64,000 bases of DNA from Inia geoffrensis (GCA_036417435.1 CM070910.1:70278784-70342783), one strand, 5' to 3'; counted from the first letter of the stretch, positions 48,700 to 60,344 are shown. Made by a program: numbers and translations. The notes: generated by a model not told the origin, from the letters alone.

Positions 48700-49500
48700 A
48701 GTAATAATCAACTAGCATGAGAAAACCTCACAGTTGGCACTTAGTTTTGGATTCCGGGAATCTTAGGACACCGTGAAATCTATCTGGACCTAGGTGAAGC
48801 CCTAAATATCGAACCTGGGTTTGGGCAAACTGCAATTTTCCTTTGGCAATCTTAAGTCCCTTTAAGGCTGAAAGTTTTAGCAAGCAAATGCTGTCTTCCT
48901 GTGAGGAGGCTTGAGAAGCAGAGCAAAGAAGCAAATCATCCACATACTGAAACAACGTTGAACCTCTAGGGAACCTTACGTCATCCAGATGAGCCTTCAG
49001 GATTGGTGAGGAAATAAGGAGTCTCAGTAAAACCTGGACTCATCACTATCCAGGTGAATTGTTTGTTTCTTCCCGAGTGAAGGCAAAAAGGCATAGGGTA
49101 GCTTCATCAACTGGAATACCAAGGAATGAAATGCATAAGCGAATTGCAGTGAAGAATTTAGTTCCAGAAAGAATGAATGTTAGTAATGTATGAGTGTTAG
49201 GACAAACAGGATGTGGTTTATTGCTTGGAGGTCCTGGACAAAGCCCTTAGGTTTTCTCACTGGTAAAATGGGAGTGTTACAAGGGCCAATGAGGCCTGAA
49301 GCCTTGTAATCTTCTATTATGGGCTTTATGCCTTGGAGGGCTTCTCCACTTAAAGTGTATTGATTGATTAATTCTGGGAAGAGGTTTGGAAGTATCTATC
49401 TGAATCTTGACGGGAGATGCCCTGTGAGCTTTGCCAGCGTCAGCTGGAGATTTTGCCCATAAGGAAAGTGATAGCTGACTCAGTAGGGACAAATGATCAG
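48700..49500 (-). pseudogene. ERV reverse transcriptase relic
   Basis: The catalytic Tyr-Val-Asp-Asp is at 48935-48946 in the 75-aa frame 48728-48955. It is preceded by Gln and followed by a Leu-rich stretch, as in gammaretroviruses. The domain start is in the frame 49277-49492. Intervening frames are broken, and a diverged 'tacccaagggta' segment lies near 48487-48498. It is not able to encode a working enzyme. Confidence 0.82.
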
Positions 49501-49599
49501 TGTTTCCAGAATCAGCTCTTGTACCATCAGAGACAGAATAAAAGATGTCAAAGGGTCATTTAATTCACCTGGTTAGCTTTTTTGATGATGACCATCAAG

Positions 49600-49910
49600 T
49601 TCTAGAATTATTTCTCCCTTTTGGGAGAAAAAAAATTCTGGCATGATACTTCTTTAAGAAATCTCAGCCATTTAATAAATGGATAGAGGGAGGAACTAAA
49701 GAGAAAAGGGTATGTATCTCTCAAAGAGCCTAAACAAAAGGAAACAGGTTCAGAGACAGGAACCTCTTGAGGTTCCTTGGAGATCCCCACTATTTGAACT
49801 GTTTTAGTACTCTCTGAGGCAGGGCTGCTTTATAGTAGTGGGATTGAGCACTGGGAGTGTGGCTCCAGTGTCAATTAGGACTGGAAGAGATTCACCCCCA
49901 ATCTGGAAAA
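49600..49910 (-). pseudogene. ERV protease relic
   Basis: The aspartic-protease signature Asp-Thr-Gly-Ala lies at 49861-49872, preceded by Leu-Ile and followed by Thr. The downstream frame at 49608-49790 matches the rest of a retroviral protease in style, with a Gly-Ile-Ser segment then Pro-Val-Ser-Glu-Pro-Val. The two parts are in different frames. Confidence 0.78.
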
Positions 49911-50045
49911 ATGTTTCTCTGAGCTGATTAAGAGGGAGGATTGGGAAGGGCCCCCGTAGTTCCTTGGAGCTCTGTCATTGAGAATTGGGAGGACATTGGA
50001 AAGGCTGGTGAGAGGTCTGAAGGCACTGAAGCACTTAAATGTATA

Positions 50046-50087
50046 ACAATCTCTTTTCCAGTGCCCTGGCTCTTTGCAATAATAGCA
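50046..50087 (-). pseudogene. ERV Gag nucleocapsid zinc knuckle
   Basis: Minus-strand translation gives Cys-x2-Cys-x4-His-x4-Cys with Lys-Glu-Pro-Gly before the His and Trp-Lys-Arg-Asp after it. This is an intact CCHC knuckle of the genome-binding nucleocapsid. It is the only clear piece of Gag. Matrix and capsid are not recognisable between here and the LTR, a distance of only about 0.9 kb. Confidence 0.85.
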
Positions 50088-50954
50088 GAAACTAGAAGCA
50101 TTTCAGTTTCCTTTAGAAGCCTTCGTTTGCTGGAGTTGAAGATTAAGAATTTTGGTTGTCTTGCTTTGAGATGACTTCATCTCGAGTTTGAGGAAGCCGG
50201 TTTGCCAGATAAACTAAATCTGGAGTGGACACAGTTTCCCATCCCATCTGCACATGAGGAAGGACCTCAGTCTTTAAACATAATCTCCAGAGTCCCTGAA
50301 GGGGGGTTGGGGAACACCCTCAAAAAATATTTGGAAAACTGGGATCCCATTTCTCAGATGTTATTCTATAGAATAAAAGAATAATTTTCAAACAGCTAAT
50401 ACAGCTCAAACAATTACATTCAAGCAGCTTAAACAGTTCAAGTATCTCAAACAACTTGCGACTCAAACAAACAACATGCAGGCTTAATACCAGCCAGTTC
50501 TAAGGGAACAGCTTGGTCCTGGAGGAGCCAGGCTGAAGGCCTCTAAGCCAGTTCCCATAGAACAGCCTCTCTTCCCAAGTATCGTACAATTTAGGCACAG
50601 TCTCAGTGAAGCAATCCCTGTTCCCAAAGGAATGGGCCAAAGTCTTATCAGCCAGGCTTTCATCAGTTTCAGATGAAAGAGTCTGATCTCAAAATCAGAC
50701 CAAAGTGTCAAACTTCGGTACTTGCATGCAGAACAAGGCCTTAATTAGCAAGGACGAAATCTTAAAGTAAATCCAGAATAAAACCTAGAGATCTTCAAAC
50801 ACTAAGACGGTGAAGGCTTAGATCGAGGAGAAAAGACATAGCTTCAAGCACCGGGGTCAGCAAGAAAAGCGGTGAGAGAGACAATGAGCTCCATGTGGGT
50901 ACTTCACTTCTTTGCTCACCAGCCCCAGGGCCTTCAGGGGTCTTCTCTGGTCCT

Positions 50955-50971
50955 CATATAGGCCACCAAAA
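50955..50971 (-). other. Possible ERV primer-binding site
   Basis: Immediately inside the LTR end, the minus strand reads 'ttttggtggcctatatgagg'. A TGG start next to the LTR CA is expected of a tRNA primer site, but the sequence is too decayed to say which tRNA. Confidence 0.4.
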
Positions 50972-51300
50972 TGTTGACCTAAAACAGACGGCCAGTTATT
51001 TCCCCAGCCAAAAAAAAAGGGGGGGAGGTTATTTGGGACCAGCTGAGAATTGCAACCTGGGGTCTGCAACCATGGCAAGCCGTGTGCAATTTCCTGCATG
51101 GCAAGGGAAAGAGACCCCTTTTACAGAGGGGAAAAGGAAGTCAGGAGACCTGTATTAAACAGGGAGTCCATGGCTTTTCATTGGCCAAGTCCTTGCCAGG
51201 AAAGAAGAGGAGTCTTTCTTCTTGTTGGGCTCAGCAATCATTGCAGGATGTGAGCGCTCCCCCTTTTGGTCTCCTGACTCTATTTAACTGAGGTTTCTCT
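50972..51300 (-). repeat. ERV 5' LTR
   Basis: On the minus strand it ends with 'ggtcaaca' at 50972. It contains a CCAAT-type motif ('ttggccaatgaaaag' near 51180) and the segment shared with the 3' remnant. The outer edge is not defined: no clear TG start or target duplication was found. Confidence 0.7.
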
Positions 51301-51497
51301 TTATTGATTTTTTACACTTGTTATACTCTTCCTTTGAGCTCACCGTTCACCTACCCCAGCACACTTTGCGTAACAACTTTTTAAATAGAAGTAAACCATT
51401 TGCAAGAGGGATACTATTTTGCAAATATTAAACTAACTTTAACTTTCTTCTTAAATCTTATTGCCGTGTAGCCTTCTACCCTCTGAGGCCAAATCTT

Positions 51498-51702
51498 TTT
51501 TTTTTTTTTTTGTGGTACGCGGGCCTCTCACTGTAGTGGCCTCTCCCATTGCGGAGCACAGGCTCCGGACGTGCAGGCTCAGCGGCCATGGCTCACGGGC
51601 CCAGCCGCTCCGCAGCATGTGGGATCCTCCCGGACCAGGGCACGAACCCGTGTCCCCTGCATCGGCAGGCAGACTCTCAACCACTGTGCCACCAGGGAAG
51701 CC
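51498..51702 (-). repeat. CHR-type SINE
   Basis: Antisense SINE with a T run at the left and 'gggaagccc' at the right. It has a perfect 17-bp target duplication 'ctctgaggccaaatctt' at 51481-51497 and 51703-51719. Little mutated, so it is one of the younger insertions. Confidence 0.97.
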
Positions 51703-51719
51703 CTCTGAGGCCAAATCTT

Positions 51720-52050
51720 GATGTTTATTTCCCAGGACAAAACTGTAAGCTTAAATAGCAGACTAGAGAGAAGATTTTCCAAATTCCTTTAGCTTCTTGA
51801 GTACTAAGCCTTGATAATTGAGTTGTCTCTTCTAAGAACCTTGAGCCTTCCTCCCATGCAAGCTGGACCCTGAGGCTTCCTGCCCTATGGAAAGATGAGG
51901 ACCTCAATTAAGGGAAGAAAAAGAGAAGCCTGGTCCAGCCAGCCTGTAGGAAGAAGAGGGACAGAGAAAGGGAAATAGAAGTGGTAGAGGTAGTCAGTCA
52001 TGTATGTTCCCATTCACCCTTTTCAGATTTCAACCAAGAAAAAATGGAGA
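51720..52050. other. No gene recognised
   Basis: Unique-looking sequence between two SINEs. Confidence 0.4.
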
Positions 52051-52412
52051 GGGCTTCCCTGGTGGCACAGTGGTTAAGAGTCCACCTGCCAATGCAGGGA
52101 CACAGGTTCAAGCCATGGTCCGGGAAGATATGCCATGGAGCAACTAAGCCCGTGTGCCACAGCTGCTGAGCCTGCGCTCTGGAACCCGCAAGCCACAACT
52201 ACTGAGCCCACATGCCGAAACTACTGAAGCCTGCGTGCCTAGAGCCCGTGCTTCACAACAAGAGAAGCCACCACAATGAGAAGCCCGCGCACCGCAATGA
52301 AGAGTAGCCCCCACTCGCCGCAACCAGAGAAAGGCTGCGCACAGCAACGGAGACCCAACACAGCCAGAAACAACAAATAAAAATATAATAAAATAAAATT
52401 TTTTTTTAAAAG
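52051..52412 (+). repeat. Long CHR-type SINE, older form
   Basis: Sense SINE of about 350 bp. The head is 'ggcttccctggtggcacag', followed by repeated 'actgagcccacatgccg' and 'cgcaatgaagagtagccc' segments and an A-rich tail. This long form is shared more widely among cetartiodactyls than the short GC-rich CHR copies. Confidence 0.92.
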
Positions 52413-52940
52413 GAGAATGTTAGATACATTGAAAAAGACCTTGAAAGCAAAGGATTTTGTCCTATTTCATGTTTGGACTCATGGAAGACTTTATCTCACA
52501 CACTATCCATGCCTACTCATCTCCATTCTCCCTACTGGCAAGTGAGGGATCAGCCATGATTGACAGTCACTGCTTTAGACTCTTATCAAGCCAAGAGAGA
52601 CTGGGCAATATCACACATGTTGCACACTCAGCCATGAGGGCTACCAGGATGAGCAGCAGCCAGGCAGGCAAGGAACATCACCATGGAGACAGAGAAACCA
52701 CAATATTTGAGGACCACATCTTCCCAGTCACCAGGAGATCATGCAAGCCACATCACTGCCCACACCCACAGATGCCATTTTGGAGAGGAGAAGGTGGCGA
52801 CCAAGATGGCCCTCAGCCTAACTAAACTTTAGACTAGCTTCTCCCCAGCTCTAGACTCTGACCCCCTTTTCTTATATCATTTACTCCAGTAAATATATCA
52901 TTGTAAATTCTTTCTCTGCCTCTTTGAGATATATATACAT
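52413..52940. other. No gene recognised
   Basis: Unique-looking. A 122-aa frame at 52457-52825 has no domain that I recognise and no splice context that would support an exon. Confidence 0.35.
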
Positions 52941-52949
52941 ATTTTTCTA

Positions 52950-53253
52950 ATTTTTTTACTTATTTATTTATTTTTGGCTGCATTGGGTCTTTGTTGCTGC
53001 ATGTGGGCTTTCTCTAGTTGGGGCCTACTCTTCCTTATGGTGTGTAGGCTTCTCATTGCGGTGACTTCTCTTGTTGTGGAGCATGGGCTCTAGGCACATG
53101 GACTTCAGTAGTTGTGGCACATGGGCTCAGTAGTTGTGGCACATGGGCTTAGTTGCTCCACAGCATGTGGCATCTTCCTGGGCCAGGGATTGAACCCATG
53201 TCCCCTGCACTGGCAGGTGGATTATTAACCACTGTGCCACCAGGGAAGTCCCG
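52950..53253 (-). repeat. Long CHR-type SINE, older form
   Basis: Antisense copy: 'tttttggctgcattgggtct' at the left, 'cactgtgccaccagggaagt' at the right. A short internal 'agtagttgtggcacatgggc' unit appears twice in tandem (about 53108-53150). Confidence 0.93.
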
Positions 53254-54370
53254 ATGTACATTTTTTTTTAAGCCTCTTGCCAGTATTACAACCCAGAAAT
53301 ATCTTTCTCAAGGATTTGGAGCCATCTCTTTGAAATGTAAGCCTCAAGGGAAATAGCACCCCTATCTCCTAGTTTCTGTGAACCTAACTTCAGCAGGCAC
53401 TTTGCTCCAATGTGTAAAACTACCTCCTGTCATAAAGACATACAAAAAAGTTTGCTTTTCCTTTGGGTAAAACCAAATTCGCAAACACTGACGTCCGGTG
53501 CTCTCTCTTCCCCAGGTGCTTAAAAATCCTCCTACTCTTTGTTTCAGCAGAATTGCATTCAGACTGAGTTCTAACCTTTTTCCTCTACTGCAATAGCCTT
53601 AAGTTAAGTCTTCCTTGCCTGTTTACCTTTGTCCAGTGCAATTTTTGCTTTGACAGTGGAGAGAGCAAAAGGAAAAAAAAAATCTCCAAAACACTAGTGT
53701 TTTTTTTTCCTTAACGATACTGAGAGTTGCCCAAAGGAAATATTAAAAGTGTTTCCCATGAAATTAAGATTACCATATTGGAATAAAAGTTTTGATTTTT
53801 GCATTTGTTTCGTTTTGCCTTCACTTGGTATCCAGCAAGTAAAGCCTGGGAGTATAAACAGAGCAGCTATATGTGAAATAATCAACATTTTCTCTGCTTA
53901 TCTGACCATTAGAGTCCACTTTTACCATTTATCTCATTCTCTGTAACAAACTCTCAACATTCTGCCCTGTAACATCAGTGTCTACCAGAATACTGGAAGG
54001 TCCTAGAGAACAAGAACCACATCTTAGCATCCTTTCTCCCACCCTTACCTATCACACATCTAGGCATAAACTAGACACTCACATATTTGTTTAATCCACC
54101 CATCAGTTAATACTAATGAGCAAATTCTGTGTCCCTAGCAATGTGCTAACTGCTAAGACTGAAAAGAAATGTGAATCATGGTCCTGATGTTCAGGTACTT
54201 ACAAATTAATTGAGAAGAAAAGACACACACAGGATGATGGATAAATTACAAAATCCAGGTACTTTTTGACTGAGTTATTCAAAAACTAAGGTATTTTGAA
54301 AATTCAGAGAAACAACTAGAATAAGAAGGGGAAATACAAAACTTGAACGGAACTTTTTAAAATTTTGTTT
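53254..54370. other. No gene recognised
   Basis: AT-rich unique-looking sequence with no supported feature. Confidence 0.4.
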
Positions 54371-54383
54371 TAAAAACGACTGA

Positions 54384-55120
54384 GCCCTCTCACTTCGTCC
54401 CAGCTTACACTTCCCCCTTCCTGTGTCCTCAAGTCCATTCTCTACGTCTGCGTCTTTATTCCTGTCCTGCCCCTAGGATCTTCAGAACCATATTTTTTTC
54501 TTTTTAGATTCCATATATATGTGTTGGCATACGGTATTTGTTTTTCTCTTTCTCACTTATTTCACTCTGTATGACAGTCTCTAGGTCCACCCACCTCACT
54601 ACAAATAACTCAATTTCGTTTCTTTTTATGGCTGAGTAATATTCCATTGTATATATGTGCCACATCTTCTTTATCCATTCATCTGTCGATGGACACTTAG
54701 GTTGCTTCCGTATCCTGGTGATTGTAAATAGAGTTGCAATGAACATTGTGGTACATGACTCTTTTTGAATTATGGTTTTCTCAGGGTATATGAGTAGTGG
54801 GATTGCTGGGTCGTATGGTAGTTCTACTTTTAGTTTTTAAGGAACCTCCATATTGTTCTCCATAGTGGCTGTATGGACATATATACACTACCAAATGTAA
54901 AATAGACAGCTAGTGGGAAGCAGCCGAGTAGCACAGGGAGATCAGCTCAGTGCTTTTTGACCACCTAGAGGGGTGGGATAGGGAGGGTGGGAGGGAGACT
55001 CAAGAGGGAGAAGATATGGGGATATATGTATATGTAAAGCTGATTCACTTTGTTATACAGCAGAAACTAACACACCACTGTAAAGCAATTATACTCCAAT
55101 AAAGATGTTAAAAAATAAAA
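54384..55120. mobile_element. L1 with inverted 5' part (twin priming)
   Basis: The left 490 bp (54384-54873) are antisense L1, late ORF2 to mid 3' UTR. The right 247 bp (54874-55120) are sense L1, the rest of the 3' UTR to 'aataaagatgtt' and the A-rich tail. The two parts are almost adjacent in L1 coordinates, and one target duplication surrounds both: 'taaaaacgactga' at 54371-54383 and 'taaaaactactga' at 55121-55133 (one mismatch). This is the known signature of twin priming. The junction near 54871-54874 shows a short shared 'gta'/'ta'. Confidence 0.93.
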
Positions 55121-55133
55121 TAAAAACTACTGA

Positions 55134-56095
55134 ACTTACACAAAAGTAGAAGCTACAACAAACCCCCTGGGAACCCATCCACCCATGGCTTAGCTCCAAC
55201 GACTATCAGTGTTTTTCCCTACTGTTTATCCCCCTTTGGAAGGATGGGCAGCATTTAACAGCAGCCCCACCTGGCCCCATGTGATACGAAGTCTTGCCAC
55301 TTCTGAGACTCTGACTCACCTGTTGAAACTTCCCTTTTGCTCATTTTGCTTCGGCCTTCCTGGCCTCTTTCCTCCAGATGCAACACAGCAAAGTATCCTC
55401 ATGCCTCAGGGCCTCTGCACTGCGCCTGGGGCTTCCCCTCTCCCTTACCCCACCCCTCCCACTACACAGTGTGCCCCTTACTCTGCGTGGGCCTCTGTTC
55501 CAACAGAGTCTACTCAGAGAGACCTTTGCCAGTGACATTTAAAACAGCACCCCCTACCCTCCTCTGCGCCCTTTAACTGAACTTCTATTTTCCACAACAT
55601 TTATCGCTACCTGAATGGTGTGTCACAGTCTCTTTTCCTATTTTGTCACCTGCCTCCCCAACTAGGGTGTAAGTTTCATGAAGGCTGGTACCACGTCACA
55701 TGACCGAGCAGAGGACAGGCACTTGACAGATAGATGTTAAATGGATGAAAAAAGAATGAACGCCATTCCCTTTGCTCAATAAATCTTCCTTGGCTTCTCA
55801 TCAGAGAGCAGAAGTGTGCCTGGGTGGCCCATGGGCTAAATTCAAGCGACAGAAATGTGTCGCCTGAACTGCACCAACTTTTAAAAATTTAAATTAGTTG
55901 ATGGCATTTAGAAATGGAGAGATTTCATACAAATTCTTCTCAAAACAACTTTTTCAAGTGAGAATAAAATAATTCTTTGAATAATGTCTTTAAAATCTTG
56001 CAAGATCTTGCACTGCTGGGCTCATAACCTCACATAGCAAAAATGGAGAGTAAGAAGCAACTGTCTCTTCACACAAGGCACGAGTTTTCTGACGG
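55134..56095. other. No gene recognised
   Basis: Unique-looking sequence, somewhat C-rich at 55200-55560. The frames at 55209-55535 and 55337-55576 overlap in different phases and contain no recognisable domain. An L2-like flavour at 55560-55745 ('gtgtaagtttcatgaaggct') is possible. Confidence 0.35.
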
Positions 56096-56100
56096 TCTTT

Positions 56101-56224
56101 TTTTTTTTTTTTTTTTTTTTTGAGCCTCACGGGGTAGCTTGTGGGATCTTAGTTCCCTGATCAGGGATCGAACCCGGGCAGAGAAAGCACGGAGTCCTAG
56201 TCACTGGATCACCAGGGAATTCCC
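56101..56224 (-). repeat. Older tRNA-derived SINE (CHR-1-like)
   Basis: A run of about 22 T, then 'agcttgtgggatcttagttc', ending 'caccagggaattccc', in antisense. Same type as the copy at 10556-10672. Confidence 0.88.
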
Positions 56225-56239
56225 TTCCCATTGTCTTTT

Positions 56240-56553
56240 TCTTTTTCTTTTTTGAATTTTTATTTATTTCTTTTATTTTTTGGCTGCATTGGGTCTTCGT
56301 GGCGGTGTGCGGGCTTCTCATTGCAGTGGCTTCTCTTGTTGTGGAACACAGGCTCTAGGTGCACGGGCTTCAGTAGTTATGGCACACGGGCTTCAGTAGT
56401 TGTGGCTCGCGGGCTCTAGAGCGCAGGCCCAGTAGTTGTGGCGCATGGGCCCAGTTGCTCCACGGCATGTGGGATCTTCCCGGACCAGGGCTCGAACCTG
56501 TGTCCCCTGCATTGGCAGGCGGACTCTCAACCACTGCGCCTCCAGGGAAGCCC
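56240..56553 (-). repeat. Long CHR-type SINE
   Basis: Antisense SINE beginning near 'ttttggctgcattgggtctt' and ending 'ctccagggaagcc'. It has a 13-bp target duplication 'cccattgtctttt' at 56227-56239 and 56554-56566. It inserted next to the SINE at 56101, giving two SINEs in the same orientation. Confidence 0.95.
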
Positions 56554-56566
56554 CCCATTGTCTTTT

Positions 56567-59500
56567 GATGTTTGCAGTTGTGCTTGCCTTTCTCATTCAT
56601 TTCTCATTCATTTCCAAACCCTGCCTGGATCCTGACGGCATTCGAGTTCACACATCTAACATCTAGGGTCTTCTTACTTTAATCGTTTCTGAGAATGGTC
56701 TGCGCTTTTCAGCTCTGTGACTTTTACCTTACTCCATTTGCCCAGGTGAACAAAGAATCATCTTCTGTTTCGGACGCCATGATCACCCATGACTTTGCAT
56801 CAACAACATGAAGTGGGCTCAGGTGCTTCTACTGATCCTCAATTCAGTCTTCCCTCCTAATTTATATATTTCTAATTCCAAAAGGCCAGGTCCTAGGTTA
56901 TTTCATACTTACTGATTTTCTTTTGATAACCGAATAGTAGAACTAAAAATGTAACCACTAGGTAAGGAGGTAGCATACTTTTATACGCTAATCAGAAGTC
57001 CTGCCTTCAAACACAGCACAGAACAATTTCTATGAATCTTTCCAACCTTCTGTAACCTCCCCTCCCCTCCCCTCCCAAACTTTGCCTTAAACAATCAAAT
57101 CAGTGACGTGAGATCAGCCGGGTAGGAATTTACCTACCCAGCCGCTCAGGAATGGTGCCTCCCCCTGTTCACCCAGAATTTTGACATTGACACTTGAGAT
57201 GAAATCTTTCCTATCCCGCTTATTCCCCATGCAGGGAAAGAAAGCTCATCCTTCGGATTTACAAAAGAGTATAATAAATTGTCAGAGGAAGGGTTTGTTC
57301 TGAAAAAGGGTAATTCATTCCAGATGAGGAAATATTTCTAATAATTTAAATAGAAGTCATCATCCTTTCAGGAAATTAAAGACAAAAGCAATCAGAATGA
57401 CAAATGAAATCATTTCACTGGTAAAAATAAATGAATAAATAAATCTAGCACATGAAACGACAAGGTCCTGTGCTCTTATAGCAATGTCATCAACAGCATC
57501 TGTAATTGCAATAGGATGATTCTGTCACCAAATCAAGGCAAGATGCTGCAGACGCCAGAGAGAGACAGCCCCGGGGCTAGGCTGGGGGGGATCCAGTGGT
57601 CTCGTGGCAAATGGAATAGGTCACTGGCTGCAATGGGCAGTCAAGCTCACAATTAATATAAACAGACAGAGGTACAGGGTGACCAAGGAGACACAGACAT
57701 AGGGACAGAGAGATAAGGAAGAACACACCTCTAAAAATATGAGGTCTGTTTGAACCTCTTCTGAAGGTGTACTAAAATTGTCTCCCTGATGCCTAAAGGC
57801 CTCTTGGGATCTTCTGGGTGAGATTTCGGGTCATGTGTCTATTAACAGACCAAAAAACAACAAAAATTATGACAATGAAAATAGGTAAGTATAAGGGTAA
57901 TCGTCTTCCCTTCCCCGAGGTCCTGCCTGGATCCTAAAAACAGGAGCTTCCAGCACTTAAACTCTCTTGAGGAAGTACTGGGAACATACCTGGTGTGCTA
58001 TTTCCTGTCCATATTGAAGGGGTGACAGATTCACCTAGGGAAACCACTGAGAGGTTGACACCGATGGGTTGGCATTTTTCCTATGGGCAGGCATGCATCA
58101 GCAATCGCTGCTCACGTGTAACTCCATCTCTTATGCTCTATCTGGTGTTTCTTGTCTTATGGATCAACAAAGCCAGAGCTCTTCAATGCCTCCCATTGCC
58201 CATATAATAACCAGAGCCCCCTCCCCAGTTAGAGTCCAATTTCAGCTTCTTGTCTATTACATCCACAACATTAATAGAACTGATAAGTCGGTCCTATTCA
58301 GCCCCTTGTGTCTGCTATCAATTGATTCAGAATCCAAAAGAGAGGTCTTATTAATTAGACTCTCAAATCCCCAAAGTGTAGAGCTAAATCTCTACTTTCT
58401 TCTTCTGGCAAACAACTGAAACACTTCTCGCTTCTTAAGGCCTACTTCCAGTGTTCTGATTTCCTCTGACTGTTCTGCAGATGTGAAATCAGATAGGTTA
58501 AGCCTCTCATTCCTTCATTCATTCATTCAGCCTATGGCAAACCCTGTATTAGATGTTCTTACTCTGGGAGGTCCACAGATGAGCTGCAAGGGCCCATGAA
58601 TCTCTTAATTGCAGGTGCATATGCAGTTTTTATTCTAGAAAATGGGACAAAAAGTTTCCACTGATTCCAAAAAAGTTTCATAACATAAAAGATGTTCTAC
58701 TGAGACACCCAGACAAGTAAAGAGGAAATTGCAATAGGGCACAGGTTTCCAAACTTTGTCTTTTATGTATCATTAATGTTTTCACGTGCCCCAGGTTAAA
58801 AGAAATACCTAACAGTTCAATTTATTAAGTAGCTAGGTCCAAGTAACTTAATACAGTGGTCCATGTGATGTCCAACAGCTCTCTGGGTCTAAATTTCAAA
58901 ATTTTAAAATATCCTGTGAATTTGCTGAAGCAACACCTCAATGAACACATTGGGAAGCTCAGATACAGTGCAATAAACATGATGATAGAAGGAACACCAG
59001 GATACTAAAAGCCCTAGGAGAGCCTGCCCTAATCTTGGGTTCCAGGGAAGGCTGACTGGAGGATGTGTTGTCTAAGGTAAGTGTATGATGCTCAGAATTT
59101 AAGGTGCAGATGGGCTTGTGAAGGGGGCAGGTATTTCAGGAGCAGGAATGTATGTGGTCCTGGGGTGGGAAGGGTTTGGTTTGACAGGAGTGACAAGCAC
59201 AAAGGTGGGAGGTGAGCGAGTGGTGAGAGAGGAGGCTGCACGGCAGGCACAACCCAGTGTACCCCAGACCTTTTAACTGTGCTGAACTATACAAACCTCA
59301 TCTCTTATTCAAAGTAGGCTCTGCCGTGTTCCACAAAGTGAAGTGACAGTGACATGATCAGATTTGAGCATTAGCAAGCCTTCCCTGGCTGCAAACAGAA
59401 AACAGGTTCTGGGCAGCAAAACTGAAGGCAGCTTAATTTTGTGGACTGTTTATCTCAATGCATGGAAGAATTGATCATGTGAAATCTTTGCATATGCACT

Positions 59501-60080
59501 TCGGGTAGAAGCAGCTGGCTCTCCGGAAAGTTCCTAACGATTCACAGAGAAGGGCTGACCTAAAACAGGAGTTTTAAACTGTGCTGGGGGACCCTGGTGC
59601 TCTACGGAGGCACCCAGAACGTTGCACAGGTTTAAACTGAGGGATGAGCCTGTTTTACTTGGTGGGGTTTCTAGTTTGAAGAGAGCGTGCCCTTAAAAGT
59701 GTCTGTAACGCACGGCTTTCAATCAAGGGGACACGGTCCCTACAGTGCTCTGTCAGGTGGGGAGGTGGCGGAAACTGTGCCCCCCTGTTCTTTGTGACTT
59801 ATTTTGAAAGTGGGAGAGGGAGGTGTGAAGCTTTGGGAATGAATGAACTAAATAAACCATTTATTCATCTCTCAAAAAAAAAAATAAACAAAACTGATGG
59901 TAGCAAGACTAGTTCATTTCCAAGTACTCCAAGCAAAAAGTAGGAATAAACAGGGCAATATAGAGAGGAGTTGGGGAAAGGTTGAGTACTAACTCTCCTT
60001 CCTCTCTGTCTTTAAACAATCCTATCTGCCAAGAATAACATTAAAATACCCCAGGTGGAGACTCATCTCTGCAACAGACC
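56567..60080. other. Unique sequence; possible conserved non-coding DNA
   Basis: No repeat family is recognised over most of this 3.5 kb, the longest repeat-poor stretch in the window. The part at 57220-57560 is AT-rich but not low complexity and looks like candidate conserved non-coding sequence. The 116-aa frame at 58069-58419 has no domain. A short C-tract lies at 57058-57076. Confidence 0.4.
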
Positions 60081-60089
60081 AAGGCCCAA

Positions 60090-60160
60090 AACTTCCTATA
60101 TTATTGTGAATTCTTACAACCATGCAAAACAGTATTATCCCCATTTTAGTGATTAGGAAA
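60090..60160 (+). repeat. MIR-like fragment
   Basis: 'attatccccattttagtgat' followed by 'taggaaatgac' is MIR core text. The tandem duplication below starts in it, so its core appears twice. Confidence 0.6.
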
Positions 60161-60344
60161 TGACTAGCTCCTTTTCCTATTCCTTTCCTGGCCATATTAT
60201 CATGTTGTGCTTCTTACAAAGCAACCTATTATATTAGCTATTATCCCCATTTTAGTGATTAGGAAATGACTAGCTCCTTTTCCTATTCCTTTCCTGGCCA
60301 TATTATCATGTTGTGCTTCTTACAAAGCAACCTATTATCATATT
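60133..60344. repeat. Tandem duplication, two 106-bp units
   Basis: 60133-60238 and 60239-60344 are the same sequence, starting 'tattatccccattttagtga' and containing 'catgttgtgcttcttacaaa'. They are identical except for a 3-base indel near the end of the second unit. The near-identity means a recent duplication or an assembly artefact. Confidence 0.95.

Larger units (their letters stand above)
47355..51300 (-). mobile_element. Endogenous retrovirus relic, class I-like
   Basis: Minus-strand provirus fossil bounded by related LTR pieces (50972-51300 and 47355-47500). The order on the minus strand is LTR, primer-binding region, gag remnant with one zinc knuckle, protease, reverse transcriptase, RNase H, the start of integrase, then the end of the second LTR. 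The internal region is only about 3.5 kb, so much of gag and the integrase-env part are missing. Every coding segment carries stops or frameshifts. One CCHC knuckle and a Tyr-Val-Asp-Asp polymerase motif favour a gamma/class I affinity. No envelope gene was seen. The outer limits are approximate. Confidence 0.85.

Noticed and set aside
52457..52825. 122-codon frame as a gene
   Set aside because: No domain, no homology that I recognise, no splice or promoter context, and it lies between SINEs.
53100..53155. Repeated 'agtagttgtggcacatgggc' units as a minisatellite or CRISPR-like array
   Set aside because: Only two units, and they are a known internal feature of the long CHR-type SINE, also seen at 56370-56450.
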